Assembly (NCBI GenBank): GCA_016303095.1
Contig: JAEDMH010000050.1
Location: 1-14,784, forward strand
DNA from: Lentisphaeria bacterium
Lineage (GTDB): Bacteria; Verrucomicrobiota; Lentisphaeria; Oligosphaerales; Oligosphaeraceae
Direction of reading: 5' to 3'
DNA length: 14,784 nt
Shown here: positions 7,059 to 14,777 of the stretch, piece after piece
Numbering within the stretch: position 1 is the first letter of the stretch
Layout: each line of letters opens with the position of its first letter
Notes under the pieces: generated by a model
Told to the model about the DNA's origin: nothing
What the model saw: the letters and a program-made list of their open reading frames with translations, nothing else
Database searches by the model: none
Program-made: the position numbers and the translations under genes

Positions 7059-9389
7059 ATGACTCCCTTCCGCCTCCTCCTTCTCTTCCTGGCCACCATG
7101 ACCCTCTCCGCCCGGGAAATCACAGGCACTGTCTGGCTGGATGCCGACCAAGACGGACTCCTCTCCCCCCATGACCGCCCCCTAGCCGGCATCCTGGTCA
7201 GCGACGGGACCCACTTTGCCACAACCGATGCCCAGGGGCAGTACCGCCTTTCTCTCTCCCCTAAAGCCACCACCCTCTATGTGCACCGCACGGCCCAATA
7301 CCAGGCGGACGCCCAGGACTTCTGGCGGAAAATCATTCCCCAGCGTTCCCGCTACGACTTCCTCCTGGAGGAGGCTCCTCCCCTCCCTGGGGAAGAGCTC
7401 ACCTTTCTCCTGCTGGGAGACTCGGAAACCCTGGAAATGGAGTTTGTCCCGGAATTGAGGAAGCAGATTTCCGCCATTTCGGGAGCCGCCATGGTGGTGA
7501 TGGCGGGGGACATGGGCAACGGGAACGAGGAATGCCTCTGGGAGCATCGCCGTGCCCTCACCCGGAAGCATCTGGGGGCTCCCGTGGCCTTTGCGTGCGG
7601 CAATCACGATGTGGACTTTCGGGGAAAGGGGGGCGCGGGGGAGGCCTGCCCCTACCAGACAGTCTTCGGTCCCTGGTGGTATTCTCTGGAGATGGGAGAC
7701 TATCTCTTGGTGGCCCTCCCCATCTACAACAGCTGGGGCGCCCCCCTGATGTATGACATGCTGGACTGCGGAGACTGGCTCAAGGAACTGTGCCGACTCT
7801 TCCCGGACAAGAAGAAGATCCTCCTGTGCCACGATTTGCCCGATCTGTCGGGCTGGGCCATGAAGACCCGGAGTGCCCCCGTGGACTTCGACCAGGAGGG
7901 GTTTGTCTGCGCCCTCTACGCCCACAAGCACATGGACATCGTGAGGAAGTATCCCTCGGGGCGCATGGCCTTCTCCGTGGCTCCCCCCAACAAGGGCGGC
8001 GCCGGATGCTTCGCCCCCGCCTTCCGCACGGTCACCCTTCGGGGAAGCACCAATTCCCTGGACAGCCAGCTCTGGCACCCGACCCTCAGAAACCATCTCC
8101 ACCTGCTCCCCCTCCCCGATGGCACCCTCTGGGCCACCCTCCACCACGGGGGAGACCCCATCCGCACGGCCACGGTCCAGACAGAGGCAGAAGAGATTTC
8201 TCTGGCGCAAGTGGGACCCATGAGCTGGAAGGGACACCTGACAGGCCCCCTCCCCGCGTCCTTGACCCTCACCGCCTCCACCGCCTCGGGAGAACCGCTC
8301 TCCCGGACATTCACTCCTGCCTCCAACCTCCTCTCCCCCCGCTGGCTGACCCAACTTCCCGGCGGCACGGCCATGTGCGCCATGAAAATGGTGGGAAGGC
8401 TTTTGATCGTGGGCGTCTCCGACGATGCCAATGCCCAACAGGGAGGCCTCTATGCCCTGGATCCCCACACAGGAGAAATTCAATGGCGCTTCCTCACCGG
8501 CTATGGGATCCGCAACGACTTCGCCACCGATGGCCGTTCTCTCTACGCCATCGACACCAGGGCCAATCTCTATGCCCTGGACGCCTCCACAGGAGAACTC
8601 CTCTGGCAAAATCTCTCCGACCCACAAATCGTCTCCCCCGCCGCCTCCGCGCTCCTCTGCCATGACGGCATCGTGGTGGGCGGATATGGACGGCATCTCC
8701 GGGGCGTCTCCGCCGCCACCGGGGAAACCCTCTGGAAAAACACTCACTGGAAGGTGGAGGAACGCACGCCCGCCGAGGATAAACTCACCCTGGTGGACGA
8801 CCATTCCTTCCTCGTCCTCTCCCGACTCAACGGACTCTACCGCCAAGATCTCCATACCGGAAAAGTCCTCTGGCTTTTCCCCAAACTCTTCCTCAACGGC
8901 ACCCCCCTGGTGGTCGGAGAGGGACAGATCCTGGTGGCCGGCGCCAATGTCCTCTACCGGCTGGACGGGGAGACGGGACGCCTGCTGGCCGAACACAAGG
9001 GGATCCCCTGCCAGGCCATGACCGCCCCCATGGTTCTCCTGCCCCAGGGAATCCTCCTCCTCTCCTCCCATACCCAGGGCCTGACCGCCTACCAAAGCCA
9101 GACCATGACCCAACTCTGGCGCTTCCTCCCGGGCAACGCCCTGCTGCCCACAGGGGACTACGTTACGGGACACCCCGCCTCCCTCGCCGCTCCGCCCCTG
9201 CCGGACGGAGAAAGCTCCTATGTGGCCGGCAACGATGGCGCCCTCTACCGGGTCCACCACGCCACAGGCCAGAGCAAAAAGCTCTTCCAGGGCGGCGCTC
9301 CCTTCCTCAATCCCCCCCTCCTCCAGGACGGACTCCTCTTCCTCGCCGACAGCGAAGGGCGGGTCATGGCCTTCCCCCTCCTCCCGTAA
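7059..9389 (+). CDS. secreted metallophosphoesterase fused to a PQQ-like beta-propeller
   Basis: A 776-aa exported protein. Residues 1-18 are a signal peptide. Residues 20-90 match the MetallophosN beta-sandwich (GTVWLDADQDG 23-33; PLAGILVSDG 41-50; TTDAQGQYRL 55-64). A calcineurin-like phosphoesterase domain follows (about 113-325), with GD (150-151), GNHD (181-184), H258 and H289-K-H291. The first motif reads D121-S-E123 rather than D-x-H, and Gly of GHxH is Ala288. From about 430 to the end, at least seven blade repeats of the form LYALD-x2-TG-E-x2-W are visible (463-477, 503-516, 548-559, 592-605, 632-645, 676-688, 728-741), as in PQQ-like propellers. Whether it binds PQQ cannot be told. 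The substrate is unknown; a phosphorylated glycan or glycolipid is possible. The start is 6 nt after the DUF4838 stop and lacks a Shine-Dalgarno. Confidence 0.88.
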   Translation: MTPFRLLLLFLATMTLSAREITGTVWLDADQDGLLSPHDRPLAGILVSDGTHFATTDAQGQYRLSLSPKATTLYVHRTAQYQADAQDFWRKIIPQRSRYDFLLEEAPPLPGEELTFLLLGDSETLEMEFVPELRKQISAISGAAMVVMAGDMGNGNEECLWEHRRALTRKHLGAPVAFACGNHDVDFRGKGGAGEACPYQTVFGPWWYSLEMGDYLLVALPIYNSWGAPLMYDMLDCGDWLKELCRLFPDKKKILLCHDLPDLSGWAMKTRSAPVDFDQEGFVCALYAHKHMDIVRKYPSGRMAFSVAPPNKGGAGCFAPAFRTVTLRGSTNSLDSQLWHPTLRNHLHLLPLPDGTLWATLHHGGDPIRTATVQTEAEEISLAQVGPMSWKGHLTGPLPASLTLTASTASGEPLSRTFTPASNLLSPRWLTQLPGGTAMCAMKMVGRLLIVGVSDDANAQQGGLYALDPHTGEIQWRFLTGYGIRNDFATDGRSLYAIDTRANLYALDASTGELLWQNLSDPQIVSPAASALLCHDGIVVGGYGRHLRGVSAATGETLWKNTHWKVEERTPAEDKLTLVDDHSFLVLSRLNGLYRQDLHTGKVLWLFPKLFLNGTPLVVGEGQILVAGANVLYRLDGETGRLLAEHKGIPCQAMTAPMVLLPQGILLLSSHTQGLTAYQSQTMTQLWRFLPGNALLPTGDYVTGHPASLAAPPLPDGESSYVAGNDGALYRVHHATGQSKKLFQGGAPFLNPPLLQDGLLFLADSEGRVMAFPLLP

Positions 9390-9422
9390 CTCTTTCCTCC
9401 TCCCCCTTTTTTCCCAATCCTC

Positions 9423-11135
9423 ATGGAAGCATCGTCGAAAATCATCGCCGCAGACTTTATTGTCGTGGGGGGGGGCATGGCGGGCGTTTGCGCTGCCGTG
9501 GCCGCCGCCCGCAACGGGGCCAAGACAATCCTGGTGCAGGATCGTCCCATGGCGGGAGGCAATGCCTCCAGCGAGATCCGGATGTGGATTTGCGGTTCCC
9601 GGTGTCCGGAATTTGCGGAAGGAGGCCTGCTAGAAGAGGTGAAGCTGGCCAACTACTACTACAATCCCACCCTGAAATACACCCTCTGGGACCATGTCCT
9701 CCGGGATTTTCTGGAGCGGGAGCCCAATCTGCAATGCTATTTCAACACCTCCATTCGGGATGCCCGTGTCCAGAACGGACGCATTGAGGAGGTCATCGGC
9801 TGGGGCCTCACCGACTACACGACCTACCATTTCCAGGCCCCTCTCTTCGCCGATTGCTCCGGAGATTCCATCCTCGCCCTCCCCTCCGGCGCAGAATTCC
9901 GCCATGGACGGGAAGCCAAGGACGCCTTTCAGGAACCTTGGGGGCTCGCCCAGGCAGACACCCAAACCATGGGCAGCTCCATCCTGCTCCAGTTGCGAAA
10001 AACCGGCGACGACCGTCCCTTCCATGCTCCCTCCTGGGCCTACCACTACACCGACGATACCATTCCCCGAAAGGAACTGGCCCAGCCCGGAGACAACTTC
10101 TGGTGGCTGGAATTTGGAGGCGAGCTGGACACCATCCGGGACAGCCGGGAAATCAACCGGGAACTGACCCGCATCGCCTTGGGATACTGGGAATACATCA
10201 AGAATCATCCCGACGGGCGAGGCAAGGGGTGGGCCCTGGATTGGGTGGGCTCCCTGCCGGGAAAGCGGGAGAGCCGACGCTATGTGGGGGACTATGTCCT
10301 CACCCAGAACGACACTTTGGCGGGCCGACATTTCCAGGATGTGGTGGCCTACGGAGCCTGGCTGGTGGACGAACATCCCCCCCGGGCGATTTACCACACG
10401 GGGGAACCCAACCGAACCCAGGAGCTGGCGCCCGGATACCACATCCCCTACCGATGCCTCTATTCCCATAACGTGGAAAATCTCCTTTTCGCCGGCAGAA
10501 ACATCTCCGTTTCCCATCTGGCCCTCTCCTCCGTCCGGGTCATGGCCACCTGCGCTACCCTGGGCCAGGCCGTCGGCACCGCCGCCGCCTTGGCCGTCCG
10601 ACACCACTGCACCCCCAGGGATGTGGGGCAACTTCATGGAAAGGAATTGCAGCAGACCCTGATGCTCCAAGACCAATTCCTTCCTGGCCTCGCCCGGAAA
10701 AATCCCCTGGTTCAAGCAGCACAATACGATGCTCCCGCTTTGGCGGATGGCGTGGAGCGCCCAGACGCCAAAGGCACCGCCCCCCATTCCCTCCTCCTTC
10801 GCCAAGGGGAACACACCTCCCTCCATTTCCCCCGCCCCACCACCATCCACGGAATCCGCCTGGTCTGGGACAGCAACTTCCAAGACCCCAAACGAATGCG
10901 CTTCGATGAAGGAGAGGAGCTGCGGGGCATTCTTCCCGATTCCCTGGGAAAGGCCTTCACCGTGGAGGCCAAGGTCAACCACTCCTGGCAGACCCTATGT
11001 CAGAGCCGGGACAACTTCCAGCGACTCCTCCTCCTCTCCCTGCCTCCCCGGGAAATCACCGATCTCCGTCTGACCCTCCAGGAGGAACGCACCCCGGGAA
11101 ATCCCGCCCGACTCTTCTCCCTGGAAGTCCTGTGA
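9423..11135 (+). CDS. FAD-dependent oxidoreductase (FAD_oxidored family)
   Basis: A 570-aa flavoprotein with no signal peptide, so probably cytoplasmic. The N-terminal dinucleotide fold has FIVVGGGMAGVCAAVAAARNG (12-32) and the acidic end of strand 2 followed by AGGNASSE (44-51), typical of the FAD_oxidored (PF12831) family. ADCSGDS (143-149) and LLFAGRNIS (354-362) are the later FAD-contacting segments. Residues about 440-570 form an extra C-terminal domain that looks beta-rich and is not needed for the flavin fold. The electron acceptor and substrate are unknown. The context with exported glycan-related proteins and glycosidases suggests oxidation of a sugar or sugar derivative, which is an inference. 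The 33-nt gap upstream is all C and T except for two As, with no Shine-Dalgarno. It is the last gene before a terminator. Confidence 0.9.
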   Translation: MEASSKIIAADFIVVGGGMAGVCAAVAAARNGAKTILVQDRPMAGGNASSEIRMWICGSRCPEFAEGGLLEEVKLANYYYNPTLKYTLWDHVLRDFLEREPNLQCYFNTSIRDARVQNGRIEEVIGWGLTDYTTYHFQAPLFADCSGDSILALPSGAEFRHGREAKDAFQEPWGLAQADTQTMGSSILLQLRKTGDDRPFHAPSWAYHYTDDTIPRKELAQPGDNFWWLEFGGELDTIRDSREINRELTRIALGYWEYIKNHPDGRGKGWALDWVGSLPGKRESRRYVGDYVLTQNDTLAGRHFQDVVAYGAWLVDEHPPRAIYHTGEPNRTQELAPGYHIPYRCLYSHNVENLLFAGRNISVSHLALSSVRVMATCATLGQAVGTAAALAVRHHCTPRDVGQLHGKELQQTLMLQDQFLPGLARKNPLVQAAQYDAPALADGVERPDAKGTAPHSLLLRQGEHTSLHFPRPTTIHGIRLVWDSNFQDPKRMRFDEGEELRGILPDSLGKAFTVEAKVNHSWQTLCQSRDNFQRLLLLSLPPREITDLRLTLQEERTPGNPARLFSLEVL

Positions 11136-11267
11136 GCGCAAAGGAGAACCGGAAAACGGATTCCCCAGAATGCCCGCAGGGGCCATGGGACTCCCCTCTA
11201 CTCTATCCGCCCCCTATTTCCCCAGAGAAGAAATCTCTCCCCAAAGCGGGGTTGCGCCCCCCTGGGA

Positions 11268-11297
11268 TTGGACGCCTAGGAGGATAAAGACTATCTT
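11268..11297 (+). promoter_or_regulatory. weak candidate promoter for the GH4-GH130-isomerase unit
   Basis: TTGGAC (11268-11273) and TATCTT (11292-11297) are 18 nt apart. Both boxes are imperfect. If used, transcription would begin about 35 nt before the terminator hairpin at 11337-11358, placing it in the leader of the GH4 gene. The only evidence is the two boxes and their spacing. Confidence 0.22.
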
Positions 11298-11336
11298 ATT
11301 CCCCGGTGACGGAAGAACATCCCGCCAGGGTGCCCC

Positions 11337-11358
11337 CGGGCTTTGCCCGCTCTTTTTT
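11337..11358 (+). terminator. intrinsic terminator between the oxidoreductase and GH4 genes
   Basis: CGGGC-TTT-GCCCG (11337-11349) is a 5-bp GC stem with a TTT loop, followed by CTC and six Ts (11353-11358). This is a classic Rho-independent terminator on the plus strand. It is 201 nt after the oxidoreductase stop and only 41 nt before the GH4 ATG, leaving almost no room for a promoter after it. The T-tract can itself pair with AAAAAG (11361-11366). It ends the first unit, acts as an attenuator for the second, or both. Confidence 0.65.
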
Positions 11359-11385
11359 AGAAAAAGTTACAACATCTTCATTATC

Positions 11386-11390
11386 AAGGA
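11386..11390 (+). promoter_or_regulatory. ribosome binding site of the GH4 gene
   Basis: AAGGA is spaced 9 nt from the ATG at 11400 and supports that start. Confidence 0.6.
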
Positions 11391-11399
11391 TTTACAAAC

Positions 11400-12779
11400 A
11401 TGACCAAAATCACCTTCCTGGGTGCGGGAAGCACGGTGTTCTGCCGCAATGTCCTAGGGGACTGCATGTGTCGGGAATCCCTGCGGGACGCGGAGATTGC
11501 GCTCTACGACATTGACCGGGTGCGTCTTCAGGAATCCAAGGCCATCCTGGAGAAGATGAACAGCACTTTCAACCAGGGGCGGGCGAAGATTCGTTGCTAT
11601 CTGGGGGTGGAGAACCGGAAGAAGGCGTTGGCCCATGCGGATTTTGCGGTGAACGCCATTCAGGTCGGGGGCTATGAGCCCTCCACGGTCATTGACTTCG
11701 AGATTCCCAAGAAATTTGGGCTTCAGCAGACCATTGGGGACACCCTGGGCATTGGGGGCATCTTCCGGGCCTTGCGCACCATTCCCGTGATGATGGACTT
11801 TGCCCGGGACATGGAGGAGGTCTGTCCGGACGCCTGGTTCCTGAACTACACCAACCCCATGGCCATGCTCACCGGGGCCATGCTGCAAAACACGGCGGTA
11901 AAGACCGTGGGGCTCTGCCATAGCGTCCAAATCTGCGGATGTTCCCTCCTCCTCTCCCTGGGGCTGATGACCGAGGAGGAGGCCAAGAAGGGGGAGTGGT
12001 GCGACGAGCCCCTGGGCATCCGCAGCCGCATCGCCGGCATTAACCATCAAGCCTGGCTGCTGGAAATCTCCCGGGGCGGCAAGGATCTTTATCCTCAGAT
12101 CCGGAAGCTGGCCCGCCAGGTGGTCAAGAAGAGCCGGGGCCACTTGGAGCACCCCGAGGTCTGCGGCGCCAATCTGGTTCGCCTGGAAATGCTCAACCGC
12201 TTCGGATATTACCTGACGGAGTCCAGCGAACACACCGCCGAATACACTCCCTACTGGATCAAGAAAAACTATCCCCAGCTCATCCGGGAATATGGCATCC
12301 CCCTGGATGAATATCCCCGGCGCTGCATCCGCCAAATCGAGGATTGGAAGAAGGAATACCAGAGCTTGAAGGAAAAGAGCGCCCTGGAACACCACCTCAG
12401 CCGGGAATACGCCTCCGCCATCATGGACTCCATCCTCACCGACACTCCTCGGCAAATCGGGGGCAATGTGCTGAACCGGGGATTCATCCCCAATCTGGTC
12501 CCCGACGCCGTGGTGGAGGTGCCCTGCCTGGTGAACGCCCAGGGCATCCACGGAACCTACGTCGGCCCCCTCCCCGTCCAATGCGCCGCAGTGAACATGA
12601 CCAACATCAATGTCCAGCTGATGACCATTGAGGCGGCCCGCACCTTGAAGAAAGAGAATGTCTACCAGGCCGCCATGCTGGATCCCCACTGCGCCGCAGA
12701 ACTCAGCATGGACGACATCGTGAAGATGTGCGACGCCCTCATCCAGGCCCACGGCGACATGCTCCCCGCATTCCACTAA
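11400..12779 (+). CDS. GH4 family alpha-glycosidase, MelA-like (probable alpha-galactosidase)
   Basis: A 459-aa cytoplasmic enzyme of glycoside hydrolase family 4, which uses NAD+ and a divalent metal (usually Mn2+) and works through transient oxidation at C3 of the sugar. The NAD-binding start is ITFLGAGS (4-11) with acidic LYDID (35-39). GDTLGIGGIFRALRTIP (113-129), NYTNPMAM (149-156), GLCHSVQ (171-177) with metal ligand C173, GINHQAW (213-219) with H216, and TESSEHTAEYTPYW (273-286) with a likely catalytic Tyr follow in the family order. The CHS form of the cysteine motif is the one found in MelA-type alpha-galactosidases, and the length is close to E. coli MelA (451 aa). The substrate is an inference from that motif and from the adjacent GH130 gene. 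It is the first gene of the second unit, with an AAGGA site 9 nt before ATG. Confidence 0.92.
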   Translation: MTKITFLGAGSTVFCRNVLGDCMCRESLRDAEIALYDIDRVRLQESKAILEKMNSTFNQGRAKIRCYLGVENRKKALAHADFAVNAIQVGGYEPSTVIDFEIPKKFGLQQTIGDTLGIGGIFRALRTIPVMMDFARDMEEVCPDAWFLNYTNPMAMLTGAMLQNTAVKTVGLCHSVQICGCSLLLSLGLMTEEEAKKGEWCDEPLGIRSRIAGINHQAWLLEISRGGKDLYPQIRKLARQVVKKSRGHLEHPEVCGANLVRLEMLNRFGYYLTESSEHTAEYTPYWIKKNYPQLIREYGIPLDEYPRRCIRQIEDWKKEYQSLKEKSALEHHLSREYASAIMDSILTDTPRQIGGNVLNRGFIPNLVPDAVVEVPCLVNAQGIHGTYVGPLPVQCAAVNMTNINVQLMTIEAARTLKKENVYQAAMLDPHCAAELSMDDIVKMCDALIQAHGDMLPAFH

Positions 12780-12795
12780 CCCTTCCCCCCCACCC

Positions 12796-13872
12796 ATGCG
12801 CAATCCCTTCCTTGACCTGCCCCGGCACGTGGGCCCTCTCCATTCTTCCCCCATCCTCCACCGATATGAGGGAAACCCCATCCTCAGCCGAAAGGATGTC
12901 CCCTACCCCGCCACTTACGTCTTCAACGCCGGCGTGACCCGCTTCCAGGGGCAATACGTCATCGCTCCCCGGGTGGATCATTTCAAGGAGGACTTCTCCA
13001 TGCCCGCCCTTAACATGGGGACGGGATTGGGCTTCAGCCAGGACGGGATTCATTTCGAGATGCTGCCGGGCCTGGTGCGGGTGCACTACGGCGACACCGT
13101 CCTTCCCTGGCTGGTGGATGCCCGGCTCACCGCCTTGGAGGACCACCTCTACCTGACCTTCTGCTTCGAGAACCAGCACTCCGAACGCCCCGGCATCGCC
13201 CGCTGGCGGGGAGAGGGGCTGGATTTCGACGTGGTGAATCTGGGCATCCCCCAGCAGCGGAACATGGTCCTCTTCCCGGAAAAGATCCAGGGGAAATACA
13301 TGCGGCTGGAACGTCCCTCCAACCAGTGGGGAAATCCCTTCCACATCTGGTACGCCTTCTCCCCCGACCTGAAATACTGGGGGGAGCAGGATCTCTTCCT
13401 GGGCTGCGAGGATGTCCCCTGGGCCAATGCCAAAATCGGGGCCGGGGCGCCCCCCCTGCGCACCCCCAAAGGATGGCTCCTCATCTTCCATGCCGTGGAT
13501 GTGGATCCCGACCGGGTGGACATCCTCCCCGGCAACCGGAAGTGGTCCAAGCGATACACCTCCGGCGCCGCCCTCTTCTCCCTGGAGGATCCCACGAAGC
13601 TGGTGGCCATCACCAAGGAACCCCTCCTGGTCGCCGAAACGGAATACGAGAACGAATTGCCGGATCTGTGGGTGAAGAACACCATCTTCCCCTGCGGCGC
13701 AGTGCTGGAGGACGATCAGGAAACTCTCCGCATCTACTACGGCGCCGGAGACAGCTCCACTTGCCTGGCCACCACCACTCTCTCGCAACTTTGGACCGTC
13801 ATGACCCCCGCCCACCGCATGGCGGACAAGGCCGTGGTCCCCTTCCGCATCGAGGAATGGAACGGGAAATAG
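12796..13872 (+). CDS. GH130 family beta-mannoside phosphorylase-like enzyme
   Basis: A 358-aa cytoplasmic protein with the five-bladed propeller signatures of GH130: VFNAGVTRFQGQYVIAPRVD (42-61), GLGFSQDGIHF (77-87), VDAR (107-110) carrying the presumed catalytic D108, RNMVLFPEK (155-163) with LERP (171-174), AKIGAGAPPLRTPKGWLLIFHAVD (212-235), and EDPTKLV then FPCGAVLEDD with YYGAGDSS (314-321). Most GH130 members phosphorolyse beta-linked mannosides to mannose 1-phosphate; a minority are beta-1,2-mannosidases. The basic residues expected around the phosphate (R155, R173, K213, H232) seem present, favouring a phosphorylase, but only an alignment can settle it. The family DPR is DAR here and HGV is HAV. 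The start is 16 nt after GH4 with a C-rich spacer and no Shine-Dalgarno, so the genes are co-transcribed. Confidence 0.9.
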   Translation: MRNPFLDLPRHVGPLHSSPILHRYEGNPILSRKDVPYPATYVFNAGVTRFQGQYVIAPRVDHFKEDFSMPALNMGTGLGFSQDGIHFEMLPGLVRVHYGDTVLPWLVDARLTALEDHLYLTFCFENQHSERPGIARWRGEGLDFDVVNLGIPQQRNMVLFPEKIQGKYMRLERPSNQWGNPFHIWYAFSPDLKYWGEQDLFLGCEDVPWANAKIGAGAPPLRTPKGWLLIFHAVDVDPDRVDILPGNRKWSKRYTSGAALFSLEDPTKLVAITKEPLLVAETEYENELPDLWVKNTIFPCGAVLEDDQETLRIYYGAGDSSTCLATTTLSQLWTVMTPAHRMADKAVVPFRIEEWNGK

Positions 13873-13927
13873 TCCCTCCCCTCACCACCCTGCAAAAGAA
13901 AACCTCCCCCTCTCTTCCCTCACTCCT

Positions 13928-14680
13928 ATGGTCTATCTCCCTGTTGCCGTCCAGCTCTACTCCGTCCGCAAAGACCTGGCAGAAAATCCCCTGGCCAATC
14001 TGAAAGCCCTGAAGGCCATGGGCTATGAAGGAGTGGAGTTCGCCGGCGCCCCCGCCTACTCCCCCGACTTCTACGCCGCCCTCCTCAAGGAATCCGGCCT
14101 GGTCTGCTGCGGCTGGCACATGAGCCCCGCGGACTTCTCCGAGGAAAACTTCCTGCGCACGGTCCGCCTCTGCCTGACCGTGGGGGCCACCACCCCTGTC
14201 CTCCCCTGGCTCCCCGCCAAAACCCTGGCCGAATGGAAGGAGCAGGTCCAATGGATGAACCAGGTGGCGGAAAAGCTGGCCCACTACGGAATGCGCATCG
14301 GATACCACTGCCACCACGCCGATTTCCAGCCCCTGGAAAACGGAGAAACACCCTGGCATCTCCTCTTCCAGGAATCCTCCCCCAGGGTGCTGGCCCAGCT
14401 GGACACCGGAAATGCCATGGAAGCCGGCGCCAAAGTCATGGAGGAATTGCCACGACTCGCCGGACGATGCCGCTCCGTCCACGCCAAACCTTATCACTGC
14501 ACCAAAGGATTCGATCCCGTCATCGGTGAGGATGACTGCCCCTGGCAGGAGGTGATCCAACATTGCCGAAACAGCCAGGAAACCGACTGGCTCGTGGTGG
14601 AATACGAATCCCCTGCCCTCCCCGCCATGGAAGGCGTCCAAAAATGCCTCCAGGGACTCCGCAAGTTCCTGGAAGCATAG
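13928..14680 (+). CDS. sugar phosphate isomerase/epimerase-like TIM-barrel protein
   Basis: A 250-aa cytoplasmic protein of the xylose isomerase-like/AP endonuclease 2 superfamily (PF01261). It opens with VAVQLYSVRKDL (6-17) and GYEGVEFAG (32-40) with E37. GWH (62-64), YHCHHADF (126-133), QLDTGNA (157-163) with D159, VHAKPY (184-189) with H185, and VVEYES (223-228) with E225 mark the strand ends that hold the catalytic metal. The usual family form YHNHxFEF is altered here to YHCHHADF. Members isomerise or epimerise sugars, keto-sugars or inositols, and the substrate cannot be read from sequence. It sits 55 nt after GH130 with a C/T-rich spacer and no Shine-Dalgarno, and is the last gene of the unit. 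Confidence 0.85.
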   Translation: MVYLPVAVQLYSVRKDLAENPLANLKALKAMGYEGVEFAGAPAYSPDFYAALLKESGLVCCGWHMSPADFSEENFLRTVRLCLTVGATTPVLPWLPAKTLAEWKEQVQWMNQVAEKLAHYGMRIGYHCHHADFQPLENGETPWHLLFQESSPRVLAQLDTGNAMEAGAKVMEELPRLAGRCRSVHAKPYHCTKGFDPVIGEDDCPWQEVIQHCRNSQETDWLVVEYESPALPAMEGVQKCLQGLRKFLEA

Positions 14681-14777
14681 ACGCGGAAGACACGGAGGGG
14701 GAAAACACGGAAGACACGGAGATAAAACAGGTCGGACACGGAAGGCCCGGCAAGCCGGGCACACGGAAGCCACGGAG
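14681..14777. repeat. degenerate 17-nt repeat run (ACACGGAAGACACGGAG type)
   Basis: Directly after the last stop codon a 17-nt unit ACACGGAAGACACGGAG recurs. Copies are at 14681-14697 (one change), 14705-14721 (perfect), 14736-14745 (half copy) and 14761-14777 (one change). Each unit itself contains two CACGGA halves. The run may continue past the window edge. It does not code for anything credible. Such purine-rich CACGGA/CACAGAG strings are seen scattered between genes in several environmental phyla; their origin is unclear. Confidence 0.8.
14745..14760. other. perfect GC hairpin inside the repeat run
   Basis: GCCCGGC-AA-GCCGGGC is a 16-nt perfect palindromic hairpin (7-bp arms) inserted where one repeat copy is interrupted. 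No T-tract follows on either strand, so it is not a classic Rho-independent terminator. It could still be a 3'-end stabilising or Rho-associated structure for the isomerase transcript. Confidence 0.6.

Larger units (their letters stand above)
11136..11399. other. gene-free spacer with possible structured leader
   Basis: These 264 nt contain no credible gene. Frames open here show no family features and no matching start signals. Several hairpins are possible: AGAGA/TCTCT (11224-11238), and a G-run 11248-11251 that can pair either with CCCC at 11239-11242 or with the C-run 11257-11262, two mutually exclusive stems. AGGAGG at 11278-11283 resembles a Shine-Dalgarno but no start codon follows at a usable distance. 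The terminator described below lies near the right end. Confidence 0.5.

Noticed and set aside
4689..9260. Very long minus-strand open frames (670 and 692 codons) opposite the DUF4838 and phosphoesterase genes
   Set aside because: Gly/Glu/Val-rich translations without motifs. The plus-strand frames have clear signal peptides and family signatures.
11170..11403. A 77-codon frame in the spacer before GH4
   Set aside because: It has no ribosome site and no conserved features, and it runs through the terminator hairpin.
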